Below, piece after piece: positions 37,038 to 44,459 of a stretch of 44,459 nucleotides of DNA. The number at the start of each line of letters is the position of its first letter. Within the stretch, counting starts at the first letter, position 1. Location of the stretch: contig JAMCTE010000021.1 of the NCBI GenBank assembly GCA_023381015.1, forward strand, positions 1 through 44,459, in the 5' to 3' direction. The position numbers and the translations under genes were made by a program. This stretch comes from Patescibacteria group bacterium (lineage in GTDB: Bacteria > Patescibacteriota > Microgenomatia > UBA1406 > GWC2-37-13). The notes below the pieces were generated by a model. That model was not told the DNA's origin. It searched no databases and saw nothing but the letters and a program-made list of their open reading frames with translations.

Positions 37038-38147
37038 ATGAAGATATTAATTACGGGTGGCCATCTGGCTCCTGCCTTGGCGGTCATCGAAGAGTTAAGG
37101 AAAACAAAACCCGAAACGGAAATCGTCTTTGTCGGTCGGAAGTATGCCCTCGATTCGGAAAAAACCGTATCGCTCGAATACAAGGAAATCAACAAAAGGA
37201 ATATTAATTTTATTCCCCTCCAAGCCGGAAGATTGACGAGGATATTTTCCCTACGGAGTCTACGGAGTTTTTTCCGCATTCCTTTAGGATTCATCAACAG
37301 TTTTTTCATCGTTTCCGAACAGAGACCGAATTTGATCATGTCGTTTGGCGGTTATGTCGCCTTGCCGGTGGTTTTCTGGGGTTTTGTTTTCGGAAAACCG
37401 ATTTTTACCCACGAACAGACAATAAGACCCGGGTTGGCGAATAAAATCATCGGTTTCTTTTCCAAAAAAATCTTCATCACTTTCGGCGAAACAAAGAAAT
37501 TTTTCGACCCGAAAAAAACCATCGTTACCGGCAATCCGGTCCGCCAATCGATCTACTCGGTTGACAAAAAACCGTTTTCAATCAACAAGGATCGTCCGGT
37601 TATTTATATTACCGGTGGAGCTCTTGGCAGTCACAGCGTGAACGAACACGTCAAGAAAATCATTGCCAAATTGTTGGTAAATTATATCGTCATTCACCAG
37701 ACCGGCGAGACCAAAGAATATCACGATTTCGAAGACTTGGCTCTGGTCAGGAATCGGTTGCCCAAAGAATTATCAGACCGTTATTTTTTGAGGAAGCACT
37801 TTTTCGAGGACGAAATCGGTTACGTCTATTCTTTGGCCGATTTGGTGGTCGGCCGGGCCGGAGCCAATACTTTTTTTGAATTGATCAACCTAAGGAAACC
37901 GGCAGTGTTTATACCGCTGCCATGGGCTTCCGGCAAAGAGCAGCAATTCCACGCCGAGATTTTTGCCAAAAATCAGACCGGTGAAATTTTCCACCAGATC
38001 GAAACCAGCGGAAAACTGTTGCGCTTAATTGATAAAATGATGGAAGACATCGGTAGTTACAAAAAAAATTTTCAGGTCCTAAGCCAGCTTTATAAAAAAA
38101 ATGCCAGCCAGTTCATCGCCAAAGAAATTCTTAACCAGGCTTCTTAA
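37038..38147 (+). CDS. murG: UDP-GlcNAc:lipid I N-acetylglucosaminyltransferase
   Basis: 369 residues of the GT28 GT-B fold. N-terminal 'ITGGHLAPALAVIEEL' (a variant of the GGTGGH loop; the usual GGTGGHxxPA is shortened by missing residues), 'IMSFGGYVALPVVFWGFVFG', 'THEQTIRPGLANKIIGFFSK', and C-terminal donor site 'VVGRAGANTFFELINLRKPA', 'PLPWASGKEQQFHAE'. It turns lipid I into lipid II on the inner face of the membrane. The 3' end overlaps ftsQ by 47 bp. Confidence 0.92.
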   Translation: MKILITGGHLAPALAVIEELRKTKPETEIVFVGRKYALDSEKTVSLEYKEINKRNINFIPLQAGRLTRIFSLRSLRSFFRIPLGFINSFFIVSEQRPNLIMSFGGYVALPVVFWGFVFGKPIFTHEQTIRPGLANKIIGFFSKKIFITFGETKKFFDPKKTIVTGNPVRQSIYSVDKKPFSINKDRPVIYITGGALGSHSVNEHVKKIIAKLLVNYIVIHQTGETKEYHDFEDLALVRNRLPKELSDRYFLRKHFFEDEIGYVYSLADLVVGRAGANTFFELINLRKPAVFIPLPWASGKEQQFHAEIFAKNQTGEIFHQIETSGKLLRLIDKMMEDIGSYKKNFQVLSQLYKKNASQFIAKEILNQAS

Positions 38148-38820
38148 GATACTGACAATTATATTTTTGGCTTCGATATTTTTTTCAGGTCTTTATTTTT
38201 CCGGCAATTATTTTAAAATAAAAACCATCGTCGTCGATAACGGGCAGGTCGATGTCCTTGGCCTAGACGAGATAAAAAATTACAACATGTTATTCAGCAG
38301 CGAAAAAGAAATCAGTAACTTGATTATCAGCAAAAATCCTTCGGTGCAGTCGGTCGTCCTCGAGAAAAAATATCCATCGACTTTGATCGTCAAACTGAGT
38401 TTTTACCAACCGGTTATGGTGTTGCCGGTCGACGCCGGATTTTTCTTCTTGGCCCAGGATGGCAGGATAATAAAAAAGACCAGAACCAACGATAGCGGTT
38501 TGCCGGTGATAAACTTTTACCAGAAGCTCAATTTCCAGTCTTATAATCCGGGGGACGTGGTGGATTTTAAGGAAATCAGCGAAGGTTTATTCTTCCTAAA
38601 GTCGCTCGTTGATTTTGACCTAAAACCGGTCAGTCTTGATATTAATGGAATCAATATGTTAGTATTTAATTTGTTGGACAAAAAGATTATTTTTGACAGC
38701 GAAAAAGACAGGTCACTACAGGTTTACCAATTGGAGCAGATTGTCAGGCAGTTTAAGATAGAAGGCAAACAGTACAAGGAGATTGATTTGCGTTTTGATA
38801 AGCCAGTAGTAAGATTTTAA
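38101..38820 (+). CDS. ftsQ: FtsQ/DivIB-like division protein
   Basis: 239 residues: a short basic cytoplasmic end, one membrane helix (about 15-35), then a POTRA-like domain ('FKIKTIVVDNGQVDVLG') and a FtsQ domain ('SVQSVVLEKKYPSTLIVKLS' and 'PVMVLPVDAGFFFLAQDGRI'). It scaffolds FtsL and FtsB in the divisome. The start at 38101 overlaps murG by 47 bp; no better start exists, since the membrane helix begins at once. It lies between murG and ftsA, as in many dcw clusters. Confidence 0.88.
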   Translation: MPASSSPKKFLTRLLKILTIIFLASIFFSGLYFSGNYFKIKTIVVDNGQVDVLGLDEIKNYNMLFSSEKEISNLIISKNPSVQSVVLEKKYPSTLIVKLSFYQPVMVLPVDAGFFFLAQDGRIIKKTRTNDSGLPVINFYQKLNFQSYNPGDVVDFKEISEGLFFLKSLVDFDLKPVSLDINGINMLVFNLLDKKIIFDSEKDRSLQVYQLEQIVRQFKIEGKQYKEIDLRFDKPVVRF

Positions 38821-38821
38821 T

Positions 38822-40081
38822 ATGCCAGACACTTTAATTTCCGGAATCGATATCGGCAGCAGCAAGATTGCGACCGTCGTTGGAATCAAGTCAGAGGAAA
38901 CCGGAGAAATAAAGATCATCGGGTTCAACACGACGCCGGCCCGAGGGATAAGAAAAGGTTTGATCGTCGACATCAAGGAGGTAACCGACGTCGTCGAAGA
39001 AAGCGTCGAGAAAGCAGAGAGAATGGCCGGTCATAAAATTTCCAGAGCCTTTGTTTCCGTCGGCGGTCCCCACATTTCTTCACTGAATTCTCATGGAATC
39101 GTCGCCGTTTCCAACCCCCAGGGAGAAATTTCCGGGAACGACGTTCAGCGCGTCGTCGAAGCCGCCCGGGCGATATCGTTATCATCGACAAGACAGATTA
39201 TAGAGGTGATACCCCGCGATTTTATCGTCGACGGCCAGCCTGGGATAAAAAGCCCGATCGGCATGAGTGGCGTCAGGTTGGAAGTGGAGACTCATATCAT
39301 CACCGCTTCCTCGACCAATCTGAAAAACATCGATAGGGTTCTTGATGATCTCGGTATCGAAAACGAAGGCTTCGTGTTTTCCGGCCTGGCTTCTGCCGAA
39401 GCGGTTTTGACCAATACGGAAAAGGAATTGGGAGTCGTTTTGGTTGACATCGGCGGCGGAAAGATCGATTTGACGATTTTTGTCGAAGGTGCTCTTTCTT
39501 ATTCTTCCTCGATACCGATCGGCGCCCGCCACATCACCAACGATATTGCCGTCGGACTGCGGGTATCCCTTGATTCTGCGGAAAAAATCAAATTGTTCCT
39601 GAGCAAAAATCTGACGTCCAAAAAGAAAACCCCCCAGCTCAATTTGAGCGAACTGAACCTCGAAGAACACATCAACGAGGTTTCTCTGAAAACTTTGGTT
39701 GACGGAATAATCGCTCCCCGCCTGGAGGAAATCTTCAAATTGCTTTTCGACGAAATCGAAAAAAGCACTTTTGGACAGATGGTGCCCTCAGGTTTGGTCA
39801 TCACCGGCGGAGGCGCCTTGACCGTGGGTATGTTGGAGACGGGCAAACGGGTCGTCGGTCTGCCGATCAGGATCGGCATCCCCGACCAGGTGACCGGTTT
39901 GGTCGACGAGACCGTCGACCCCCAATACGCCTCGACGATCGGTTTGCTTTTATACGGATTAAAAAATATAATGACCGAAGAAGAACCGGGTTTTAAGAAT
40001 TTCGGCAAGGTGTTAAGGGATTTTAATCTCGGCGGCGGAGTCGGAAAAATAAAAGATTTTTTTAAGCAATTTATACCGTAA
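38822..40081 (+). CDS. ftsA: Cell division protein FtsA
   Basis: 419 residues of the actin-like ATPase fold. 'ISGIDIGSSKIATVVGI' (phosphate 1), the 1C domain with 'GHKISRAFVSVGGPHISSLN', 'GVVLVDIGGGKIDLTIFVEG' (phosphate 2), and 'SGLVITGGGALTVGMLE' (adenosine loop). The C-terminal amphipathic end is 'VGKIKDFFKQFIP', which would tether it to the membrane. It anchors FtsZ and follows ftsQ by 1 bp. A 46-bp AT-rich spacer separates it from ftsZ. Confidence 0.97.
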   Translation: MPDTLISGIDIGSSKIATVVGIKSEETGEIKIIGFNTTPARGIRKGLIVDIKEVTDVVEESVEKAERMAGHKISRAFVSVGGPHISSLNSHGIVAVSNPQGEISGNDVQRVVEAARAISLSSTRQIIEVIPRDFIVDGQPGIKSPIGMSGVRLEVETHIITASSTNLKNIDRVLDDLGIENEGFVFSGLASAEAVLTNTEKELGVVLVDIGGGKIDLTIFVEGALSYSSSIPIGARHITNDIAVGLRVSLDSAEKIKLFLSKNLTSKKKTPQLNLSELNLEEHINEVSLKTLVDGIIAPRLEEIFKLLFDEIEKSTFGQMVPSGLVITGGGALTVGMLETGKRVVGLPIRIGIPDQVTGLVDETVDPQYASTIGLLLYGLKNIMTEEEPGFKNFGKVLRDFNLGGGVGKIKDFFKQFIP

Positions 40082-40127
40082 ATGTTAAAAAATTAAAACC
40101 ATGAATCTTTAGTTTTAAATTAATTTT
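40082..40127. repeat. AT-rich inverted repeat between ftsA and ftsZ
   Basis: AATTAAAAC (from about 40091) can pair with GTTTTAAATT near 40110-40120, leaving a roughly 12-base loop and bringing the ftsZ start next to the stem. It could alter ftsZ translation or stabilise the mRNA. No Shine-Dalgarno sequence is present before ftsZ. Confidence 0.4.
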
Positions 40128-41264
40128 ATGTTAGTCAAACCCAGGGCGGGGCAAGCCGCCAGGATAAAGGTCGTCGGCATTGGCGGAGGAGGCGGCAACG
40201 CGGTTTCTTCAATGGTGGGCGAAGGCGCCATCAACGGCGTCGAGTTCATCGCCGTCAACACTGATGCCCAGGCCTTGTTAAACAATAAGTCCACCATAAA
40301 AATCCAGATCGGAGAGAATCTCACCAAAGGACTGGGCTCCGGAGGTGATCCGGAAACCGGAAGGCAAGCCGCCGAAGAATCAAAAGAAAGGCTCAAAGAA
40401 GAGCTATCCGGCGCCGACATGATTTTTATGACCTGTGGCGAAGGCGGAGGTACCGGTACCGGGGCGTCACCGATCATTGCCGAAATTGCCAAGGAGACGG
40501 GAGCACTGACCGTCGCCGTCGTCACCAAACCGTTTGAATTCGAAGGCGTGAAAAGGAAGTTTACCGCCGATGACGGCATCAGCAAGCTGAAAGAGAGAGT
40601 CGATACTTTGATCGTCGTTCCCAACCAAAGGGTTCTCAACATCGTCGACAAAAAAACGCCAGTCTTGGAAGCATTCCGCAAAGTCGATGAAGTCCTCACG
40701 TCAGGCGTGAAAGGAATCGCTGAGCTGATTACGACTCCGGGCCTGATCAACGTCGATTTTGCCGACGTCAAGTCGATCATGAGCAATTCCGGTACGGCAT
40801 TGATGGGGATGGGAGTTGGTAGCGGAGACAAGCGGGCGATCGCCGCGATCAAACAAGCGATTTCCTCGCCGCTACTTGATATTTCGATAGACGGAGCCAG
40901 AGGCGTCCTTTTCAATATCGTCGGCGGGCCCGACCTGACGATGAGCGAGATCGACGAGGCGGCTTCAATCATCGCCAAGAGCGTTGACCCGGATGCCGAC
41001 ATCATTTTCGGAGCCGTTGTCGACGACCGGATGATGGACCAGCTCAAGGTCACAATCATTGCCACAAAATTCGACGACAGCAAGTTAAAGTTATTCCGTT
41101 TCAGAAAAGGAGAAGATTTTGAGAAAAAAGAGGAAACCCCGACTCCCAGCTTGACCAAACCTCAAACCGACAAGGAAAAAGTCGAAGAAGACATCGACGA
41201 TGACGAAGAGATCTTCGAGGATACTTCAGAATTTGATATTCCCGCTTTCCTAAGGAAGAAGTAA
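40128..41264 (+). CDS. ftsZ: Cell division protein FtsZ
   Basis: 378 residues. Tubulin signature 'GEGGGTGTGASPIIAEIAKE' binds GTP; 'VGIGGGGGNAVSSMVGEG' is the first nucleotide loop; the T7 region includes 'GLINVDFADVKSIM', with the catalytic Asp. After a short acidic linker the terminal peptide 'EFDIPAFLRKK' is the conserved tail that binds FtsA. It forms the Z ring. The linker is short compared with many bacteria. It is 1 bp upstream of the EamA-type gene. Confidence 0.98.
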   Translation: MLVKPRAGQAARIKVVGIGGGGGNAVSSMVGEGAINGVEFIAVNTDAQALLNNKSTIKIQIGENLTKGLGSGGDPETGRQAAEESKERLKEELSGADMIFMTCGEGGGTGTGASPIIAEIAKETGALTVAVVTKPFEFEGVKRKFTADDGISKLKERVDTLIVVPNQRVLNIVDKKTPVLEAFRKVDEVLTSGVKGIAELITTPGLINVDFADVKSIMSNSGTALMGMGVGSGDKRAIAAIKQAISSPLLDISIDGARGVLFNIVGGPDLTMSEIDEAASIIAKSVDPDADIIFGAVVDDRMMDQLKVTIIATKFDDSKLKLFRFRKGEDFEKKEETPTPSLTKPQTDKEKVEEDIDDDEEIFEDTSEFDIPAFLRKK

Positions 41265-41265
41265 T

Positions 41266-42123
41266 ATGAACTGGATAACATACGTTGTTCTTTCTATCGT
41301 TTTTTTTACCGCCCAGGGAATCTTTCAAAGGATCGTTGCCCAAAGATCTTCCCATCTGAAAGCAACGCCAATTGCTTTCGTGTCAATTGCTACCGCGATG
41401 TCGGTGGTGCTTTTTTTGTTTACCACCCGGTTAAACAGTTTTTCCCTGCCGAAAAGCTATCTAGCTTATTTTTTCCTTCTCTTAGCAACCATATTTTACG
41501 GAAGTTATGAAAAACTTCGCTTCAAAGCCGCGGCGGCGGTTGACCTGGGTACGATTTCGGTCATATCCAGCCTGTCTTTGCTGGTGGCTTTTTTGTTTTC
41601 GCTGATGCTTTATCACGAGTCAGCCAATTTCATGAAACTGATCGGTTTTGCCATGGTGATTGTTTCCATCGTTTTCATTTCCTACAAAAAATCCCATAAG
41701 ACCGTCGATTATAAAAATTACTTTTATCCGGTAGTGTCCCAGATCATCCTGGGTTTGGGCTGGTCGCTTGATAAAAAAGGCGCCCTTTACTTCGGAGTCA
41801 ACTTTTATAACATCCTGGTTTGGGTTTTGCCGTTAATGTTCCTTCTCTTTCCTAAATTCAGCATAACCGAAGTCGTCAAAGCGGCCAAGCGCGACTGGTT
41901 CGGGATGAGTCTGATCGCACTTTTTAACGTGATTGCCTACTATCTCCAGCTCAAAGCCTTGTCTTTGGCACCGGCCAGCAAGGTCATCCCACTGGTGAAT
42001 CTTTATGTGATCACCTCCGTCCTTGCCGGCATGGTTTTTTTGCGGGAAGACAAGGATCAGCTCAAAAAAATTCTTGCCTCGATCATTGCCTTTGCCGGGG
42101 GATTCCTCATCCTGGCTTTCTAA
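41266..42123 (+). CDS. EamA-type (DMT superfamily) membrane transporter
   Basis: 285 residues with about ten membrane helices arranged as two EamA halves: 'AVDLGTISVISSLSLLVAFL' in the first and 'ALSLAPASKVIPLVNLYVIT' followed by 'VFLREDKDQLKKILASIIAF' in the second. Relatives export amino acids, nucleobases or other small metabolites, and the substrate is not predictable. It starts 1 bp after ftsZ, so it is transcribed with the division genes and could move a wall or lipid precursor, which is inference only. Confidence 0.85.
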   Translation: MNWITYVVLSIVFFTAQGIFQRIVAQRSSHLKATPIAFVSIATAMSVVLFLFTTRLNSFSLPKSYLAYFFLLLATIFYGSYEKLRFKAAAAVDLGTISVISSLSLLVAFLFSLMLYHESANFMKLIGFAMVIVSIVFISYKKSHKTVDYKNYFYPVVSQIILGLGWSLDKKGALYFGVNFYNILVWVLPLMFLLFPKFSITEVVKAAKRDWFGMSLIALFNVIAYYLQLKALSLAPASKVIPLVNLYVITSVLAGMVFLREDKDQLKKILASIIAFAGGFLILAF

Positions 42124-42128
42124 ATTTG

Positions 42129-42215
42129 TCAGATGAATACGTCGAGAATGGTGGCAAACATCAATAAATACGGTGTGACGACTATCGCAAATATTTGCAG
42201 ATTGGTTTTGTTCAT
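42129..42215 (-). CDS. Putative 28-residue membrane microprotein 1
   Basis: ATG at 42215, TGA at 42131-42129. After a short polar end ('MNKTNLQ') nearly all residues are hydrophobic ('IFAIVVTPYLLMFATIL'), as in one membrane helix, ending in 'DVFI'. A promoter-like TTCAAG (42253-42248), 18-bp spacer and TATAAA (42229-42224) lies 8 bp before the ATG. The 19-bp repeat at 42256-42274 lies just upstream. It is too short for homology and could be a chance ORF. Confidence 0.4.
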   Translation of the reverse strand: MNKTNLQIFAIVVTPYLLMFATILDVFI

Positions 42216-42223
42216 ACCACAAA

Positions 42224-42253
42224 TTTATAATTTGAGAAGTATTTTTGCTTGAA
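42224..42253 (-). promoter_or_regulatory. Candidate promoter of microprotein 1
   Basis: On the minus strand TTCAAG, an 18-bp spacer and TATAAA, 8 bp before the ATG at 42215. The distance from the -10 box to the start codon matches the leaderless promoters elsewhere in this window. Confidence 0.4.
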
Positions 42254-42255
42254 CC

Positions 42256-42274
42256 TTGTATTACCTAATCCTGA
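42256..42274 (-). repeat. 19-bp repeat, copy 1
   Basis: TTGTATTACCTAATCCTGA on the plus strand, identical to 43844-43862. The similarity extends on both sides over about 40 bp with a few mismatches. It lies after the stop of the winged-helix ATPase gene and 41 bp upstream of microprotein 1. Confidence 0.65.
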
Positions 42275-42296
42275 ACAATCTGACGGTAGGATATCC

Positions 42297-43628
42297 TTAA
42301 GAAGGATTGAAAAAGCTGAAGCCCCGTTTTTTCAGGGTTTTTAAGTTTTCAGAGGGAAAACCCAAGGCGTCAAGTTTTTTCCTGAGAAGAGAAATGGATT
42401 TGTCGATCGACCAGTCGGAGTATTTGTCGAGGTAATTTTTGCCCCAAATGGCTTCGGCGATCTGGTCGCGGGTCACCAGCTGGTTTTCGTGGTTGATGAG
42501 GAACACCAAAATGCTGTACTCCTGGAAGGAAAACTTGTCCTCGCAGCTTTTGCCGCCATAAAAGAGTTTTTTTGCGTTTGTATCCAGTAGCAATCGCTGT
42601 TTGGGCAGCTTGTTTTTGACAAACTGCCTAAAAATTTCTCCGAAAACCTGGTATTTGTCGCCGGTTTTTCTGACGATCGAGAGCTTGGATAGGTACTGGG
42701 CATTTTCATTTTGCGAGTCGGTTATGCTGCCGTTGTTGACGATCGAAACGATCGTGGCCCTTTCTTGTTCGCTGAGGAAGTTCCAAACGTCGGCACAGAT
42801 GATTTTCAATTGGTATTTGTCACAAAGGAAGTCGATTATCTTATTTTTTCCGGTCTCGTCAATCATTCCCGATTTGAAGATGAGGTTCAAAGAATACTTC
42901 AGCAATCTCGGGTGGCCGCCGCAGACTTCGTATAGAGCAGATTTTAGCGGACCGGAAATTTTTTTCCCGAGTTTTTCCCCGATTCTGTCGAGAAGGTAAT
43001 AGCTCTGTTCCTGGTCAAAAAGCGGAAAAAACTTGACGTTTTTGGCAATGCCGTATTTTAGGTCTCCGAAGCTTTTGATGACGGTTTCATCAAGAAGGTT
43101 TAGCGTCGCCAAAAATAAAAAGACGATCTTCGACCGGCTGACGAACATTGAGGATTCAAGGTTGTGGATCGATTCGAGGTTGAGGTAGATGGTCGAAGAA
43201 AGGTTCAGGGTAAATTCGAAGTCATTCAGGATAAAGACGGCCCGCCAGTTTTTTTCCAAAAGCATGGCCAGGTTTTCCTTGATCAAAATCAATGGATTTT
43301 TCAGGGCAGGTTTGGAAACGGGCTCGATATTGTTTTTTGACATTTCCAAGACAAGGTTGTCAAGGATCAGTTGGAGGTAAGCTTCGTTGGAGACGTTGAG
43401 GATCTCGTCCGGGTCGACAAAGACAAAAAGGGTCGTGTCGAATTCTTCGCCGAAGACCTGTTTAATGAACGATTTTTCTTTCAAAAGATAGTTGAAGAGG
43501 GTTCTTTTGCCGCCGCCGGCGGTAAACAGGCAGGTGACCGATTCGCCTTTTTTTGCCGGTAGGAAGACATCTTTGGTAAAATCAGTCAAGAATTTATCCG
43601 ACAATGTCACTCCGTCACCATTTTTCAT
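42297..43628 (-). CDS. STAND-like P-loop ATPase with C-terminal OmpR-type winged helix
   Basis: 443 residues. N-terminal P-loop region 'LFTAGGGKRTLFNYLLKE', in which Lys is followed by Arg-Thr instead of Ser/Thr, Walker B-like 'RAVFILNDFEF', then a helical region ('SGPLKSALYEVCGGHPRLLK', typical of STAND/AAA lid domains). The C-terminal 90 residues form a Trans_reg_C winged helix: 'KFSFQEYSILVFLINHENQL', 'RDQIAEAIWGKNY', 'IDKSISLLRKKLDAL', 'KTLKKRGFSFF'. It is probably a transcription regulator switched by nucleotide state. The signal and targets are unknown. It is flanked by two 19-bp repeats and has its own promoter. Confidence 0.85.
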   Translation of the reverse strand: MKNGDGVTLSDKFLTDFTKDVFLPAKKGESVTCLFTAGGGKRTLFNYLLKEKSFIKQVFGEEFDTTLFVFVDPDEILNVSNEAYLQLILDNLVLEMSKNNIEPVSKPALKNPLILIKENLAMLLEKNWRAVFILNDFEFTLNLSSTIYLNLESIHNLESSMFVSRSKIVFLFLATLNLLDETVIKSFGDLKYGIAKNVKFFPLFDQEQSYYLLDRIGEKLGKKISGPLKSALYEVCGGHPRLLKYSLNLIFKSGMIDETGKNKIIDFLCDKYQLKIICADVWNFLSEQERATIVSIVNNGSITDSQNENAQYLSKLSIVRKTGDKYQVFGEIFRQFVKNKLPKQRLLLDTNAKKLFYGGKSCEDKFSFQEYSILVFLINHENQLVTRDQIAEAIWGKNYLDKYSDWSIDKSISLLRKKLDALGFPSENLKTLKKRGFSFFNPS

Positions 43629-43661
43629 CAGGATTTTCAGAATTTGGTAAGGATTTTTTAT

Positions 43662-43690
43662 ATTTTATTATGTAGGAGGAAACAAATCAA
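43662..43690 (-). promoter_or_regulatory. Promoter of the winged-helix ATPase gene
   Basis: On the minus strand TTGATT (43690-43685), a 17-bp spacer and TAAAAT (43667-43662). The predicted 5' UTR is about 27 nt, longer than for the leaderless genes. Confidence 0.6.
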
Positions 43691-43716
43691 CAACAAACGA
43701 TAAAATGCAAGATAGG

Positions 43717-43785
43717 CTAAAAGTAAATAAACGCTATGATGACGATGATCAAGACCGTTGATGATATGGGATCCATTTGTGCCAT
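43717..43785 (-). CDS. Putative 22-residue membrane microprotein 2
   Basis: ATG at 43785 (alternative at 43776), TAG at 43719-43717. The peptide begins 'MAQMDPISS' and continues as one hydrophobic helix 'TVLIIVIIAFIYF'. It lies between the 19-bp repeat (43844-43862) and the winged-helix ATPase gene, in the same direction. It resembles microprotein 1 in layout but not clearly in sequence. No convincing -10 box is seen directly upstream, so support is weaker. Confidence 0.3.
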   Translation of the reverse strand: MAQMDPISSTVLIIVIIAFIYF

Positions 43786-43843
43786 ATTCGTCAAACTGTT
43801 AACAGCTCCATTCTATTGTCGGCTAGGTCAGGTTGCTTGATTG

Positions 43844-43862
43844 TTGTATTACCTAATCCTGA
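43844..43862 (-). repeat. 19-bp repeat, copy 2
   Basis: Identical to 42256-42274, with extended similarity on both sides. It lies 58 bp upstream of microprotein 2 on the minus strand and 31 bp upstream of ileS on the plus strand, between two divergent units. Confidence 0.65.
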
Positions 43863-43893
43863 TAATTCTGAAATATGATAAAATTTATGGATT

Positions 43894-44459
43894 ATGTTTA
43901 AGCCGGTCGACAACAACCAAAACTTTCCCGAGATGGAGAAAAAGTGGCTGAAGCATTGGTATGGAAAAGGCATCGTCAAGAAATATCTAGACAAGAACAA
44001 AAAAAGCCAAAAATACTTTTCTTTCCTCGACGGGCCGATCACCGCCAACAACCCGATGGGAGTCCATCACGCCTGGGGAAGGACCTACAAAGATCTCTGG
44101 CCGAGGTTTTACAACCTGCTCGGCTATAGGCAACGGTTCCAGAACGGTTTCGACTGTCAGGGGCTTTGGGTCGAGGTCGAGGTGGAAAAAGAATTGGGAT
44201 TGAAGTCGAAAAAAGACATTGAGAACCTGGTCCCGGGCGACAAGTTTGCTTCGATCGCCAAGTTCGTCCAGCTTTGCAAAGACCGGGTAAAAAGATTTTC
44301 CGGAGTCCAGACCGAACAGTCGAAACGGTTGGGCTATTTTGCCGACTGGGACCATTCTTACTTCACCATGAGCGACGAAAACAACTACACGATCTGGAGA
44401 TTCCTCAAGGTCTGTTTCGAAAACGGCTGGATATACAAAGGCCGACGAAGTCAGGCGAC
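43894..44459 (+). CDS. ileS: Isoleucyl-tRNA synthetase, 3' partial
   Basis: 188 complete codons run to the window edge. 'YFSFLDGPITANNPMGVHHA' holds the HIGH-type motif of class Ia synthetases, followed by 'NGFDCQGLWVEVEVEKELG' and 'FADWDHSYFTMSDENNYTIW' as in the IleRS catalytic core. The KMSKS loop, editing domain and C-terminus are outside the window. The start ATG (43894) is followed by 'FKPVDNNQNFPEMEKKWLK', typical for the family; TATGAT at 43874-43879 is a possible -10 box. The last dozen residues (after 'GWIYKG') diverge from the family expectation and may reflect the edge or a sequence error. Confidence 0.9.
   Translation, partial: MFKPVDNNQNFPEMEKKWLKHWYGKGIVKKYLDKNKKSQKYFSFLDGPITANNPMGVHHAWGRTYKDLWPRFYNLLGYRQRFQNGFDCQGLWVEVEVEKELGLKSKKDIENLVPGDKFASIAKFVQLCKDRVKRFSGVQTEQSKRLGYFADWDHSYFTMSDENNYTIWRFLKVCFENGWIYKGRRSQA

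Noticed and set aside
43791-44051. Minus-strand 86-codon ORF across the ileS start
   Set aside because: Most of it is antisense to the conserved ileS N-terminus. Only the 19-bp repeat region in it is of interest.
1-44459. Recoded TGA (code 25 as in Gracilibacteria/SR1)
   Set aside because: Several intact genes end in TGA (for example ftsI, murD and pnp's neighbours), with no in-frame TGA inside conserved domains.
1-44459. tRNA, rRNA, CRISPR or prophage
   Set aside because: I found no cloverleaf-like sequence with CCA-end context, no spaced direct repeats of CRISPR type, and no phage structural or integrase genes.

Overview
The window looks like a chromosomal segment of a streamlined, low-to-medium GC bacterium with a Gram-positive-like wall pathway, most probably a Candidate Phyla Radiation (Patescibacteria, perhaps Microgenomates-like) organism. 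This is inferred from the combination of a minimal genome style (1-bp gaps and 4-bp overlaps), almost no Shine-Dalgarno sequences, several promoters whose -10 box lies only 7-10 bp from the start codon (leaderless mRNAs), an AMP/thymidine phosphorylase-like enzyme, a standalone TrpB2, a RAYT-type transposase and a rearranged division and cell wall (dcw) cluster. TGA is used as a stop codon, so the code is standard.

Region 1 (1-4970): a partial HAD hydrolase converges on a minus-strand tryptophan operon. The operon reads trpR, a 23-residue leader peptide with tandem Trp codons, a U-tailed terminator, then trpB2, an Asp/Glu-racemase-family gene, a YbaK-TrpRS fusion and an NTF2-like protein. The leader can fold into alternative antiterminator and terminator hairpins, and trpR has a consensus promoter overlapped by a CTAG palindrome. 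I read this as a two-level (repressor plus attenuator) tryptophan-sensing circuit, and it is the most exciting item in the window.

Region 2 (5003-12597): a minus-strand operon (small membrane protein, metG, class A PBP, CoA-binding protein) diverges from rpsO-pnp through overlapping promoters. A RAYT transposase flanked by inverted REP hairpins follows.

Region 3 (12608-19329): ftsK converges on a minus-strand operon (murJ, phosphorylase, mltG, methyltransferase). murJ diverges from mraZ through promoters that share their -35 region.

Region 4 (19321-42123): a long plus-strand dcw cluster: mraZ, rsmH, ftsL, ftsI, murE-like, pgeF, then an AT-rich insert (glycosyltransferase and TrpR-superfamily HTH), then murC-murB fusion, murA, sugar nucleotidyltransferase, yvcK, dgkA, mraY, murD, murI, ftsW, murG, ftsQ, ftsA, ftsZ and an EamA transporter. 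Together these make UDP-MurNAc-peptide, lipid I and II, and the divisome. murF and ddl are not present in the window.

Region 5 (42129-44459): a STAND-like ATPase with an OmpR-type winged helix, bracketed by two copies of a 19-bp repeat each followed by a tiny hydrophobic ORF, then the 5' part of ileS. There is no gene-free stretch above 300 bp. I saw no tRNA, rRNA or CRISPR array.
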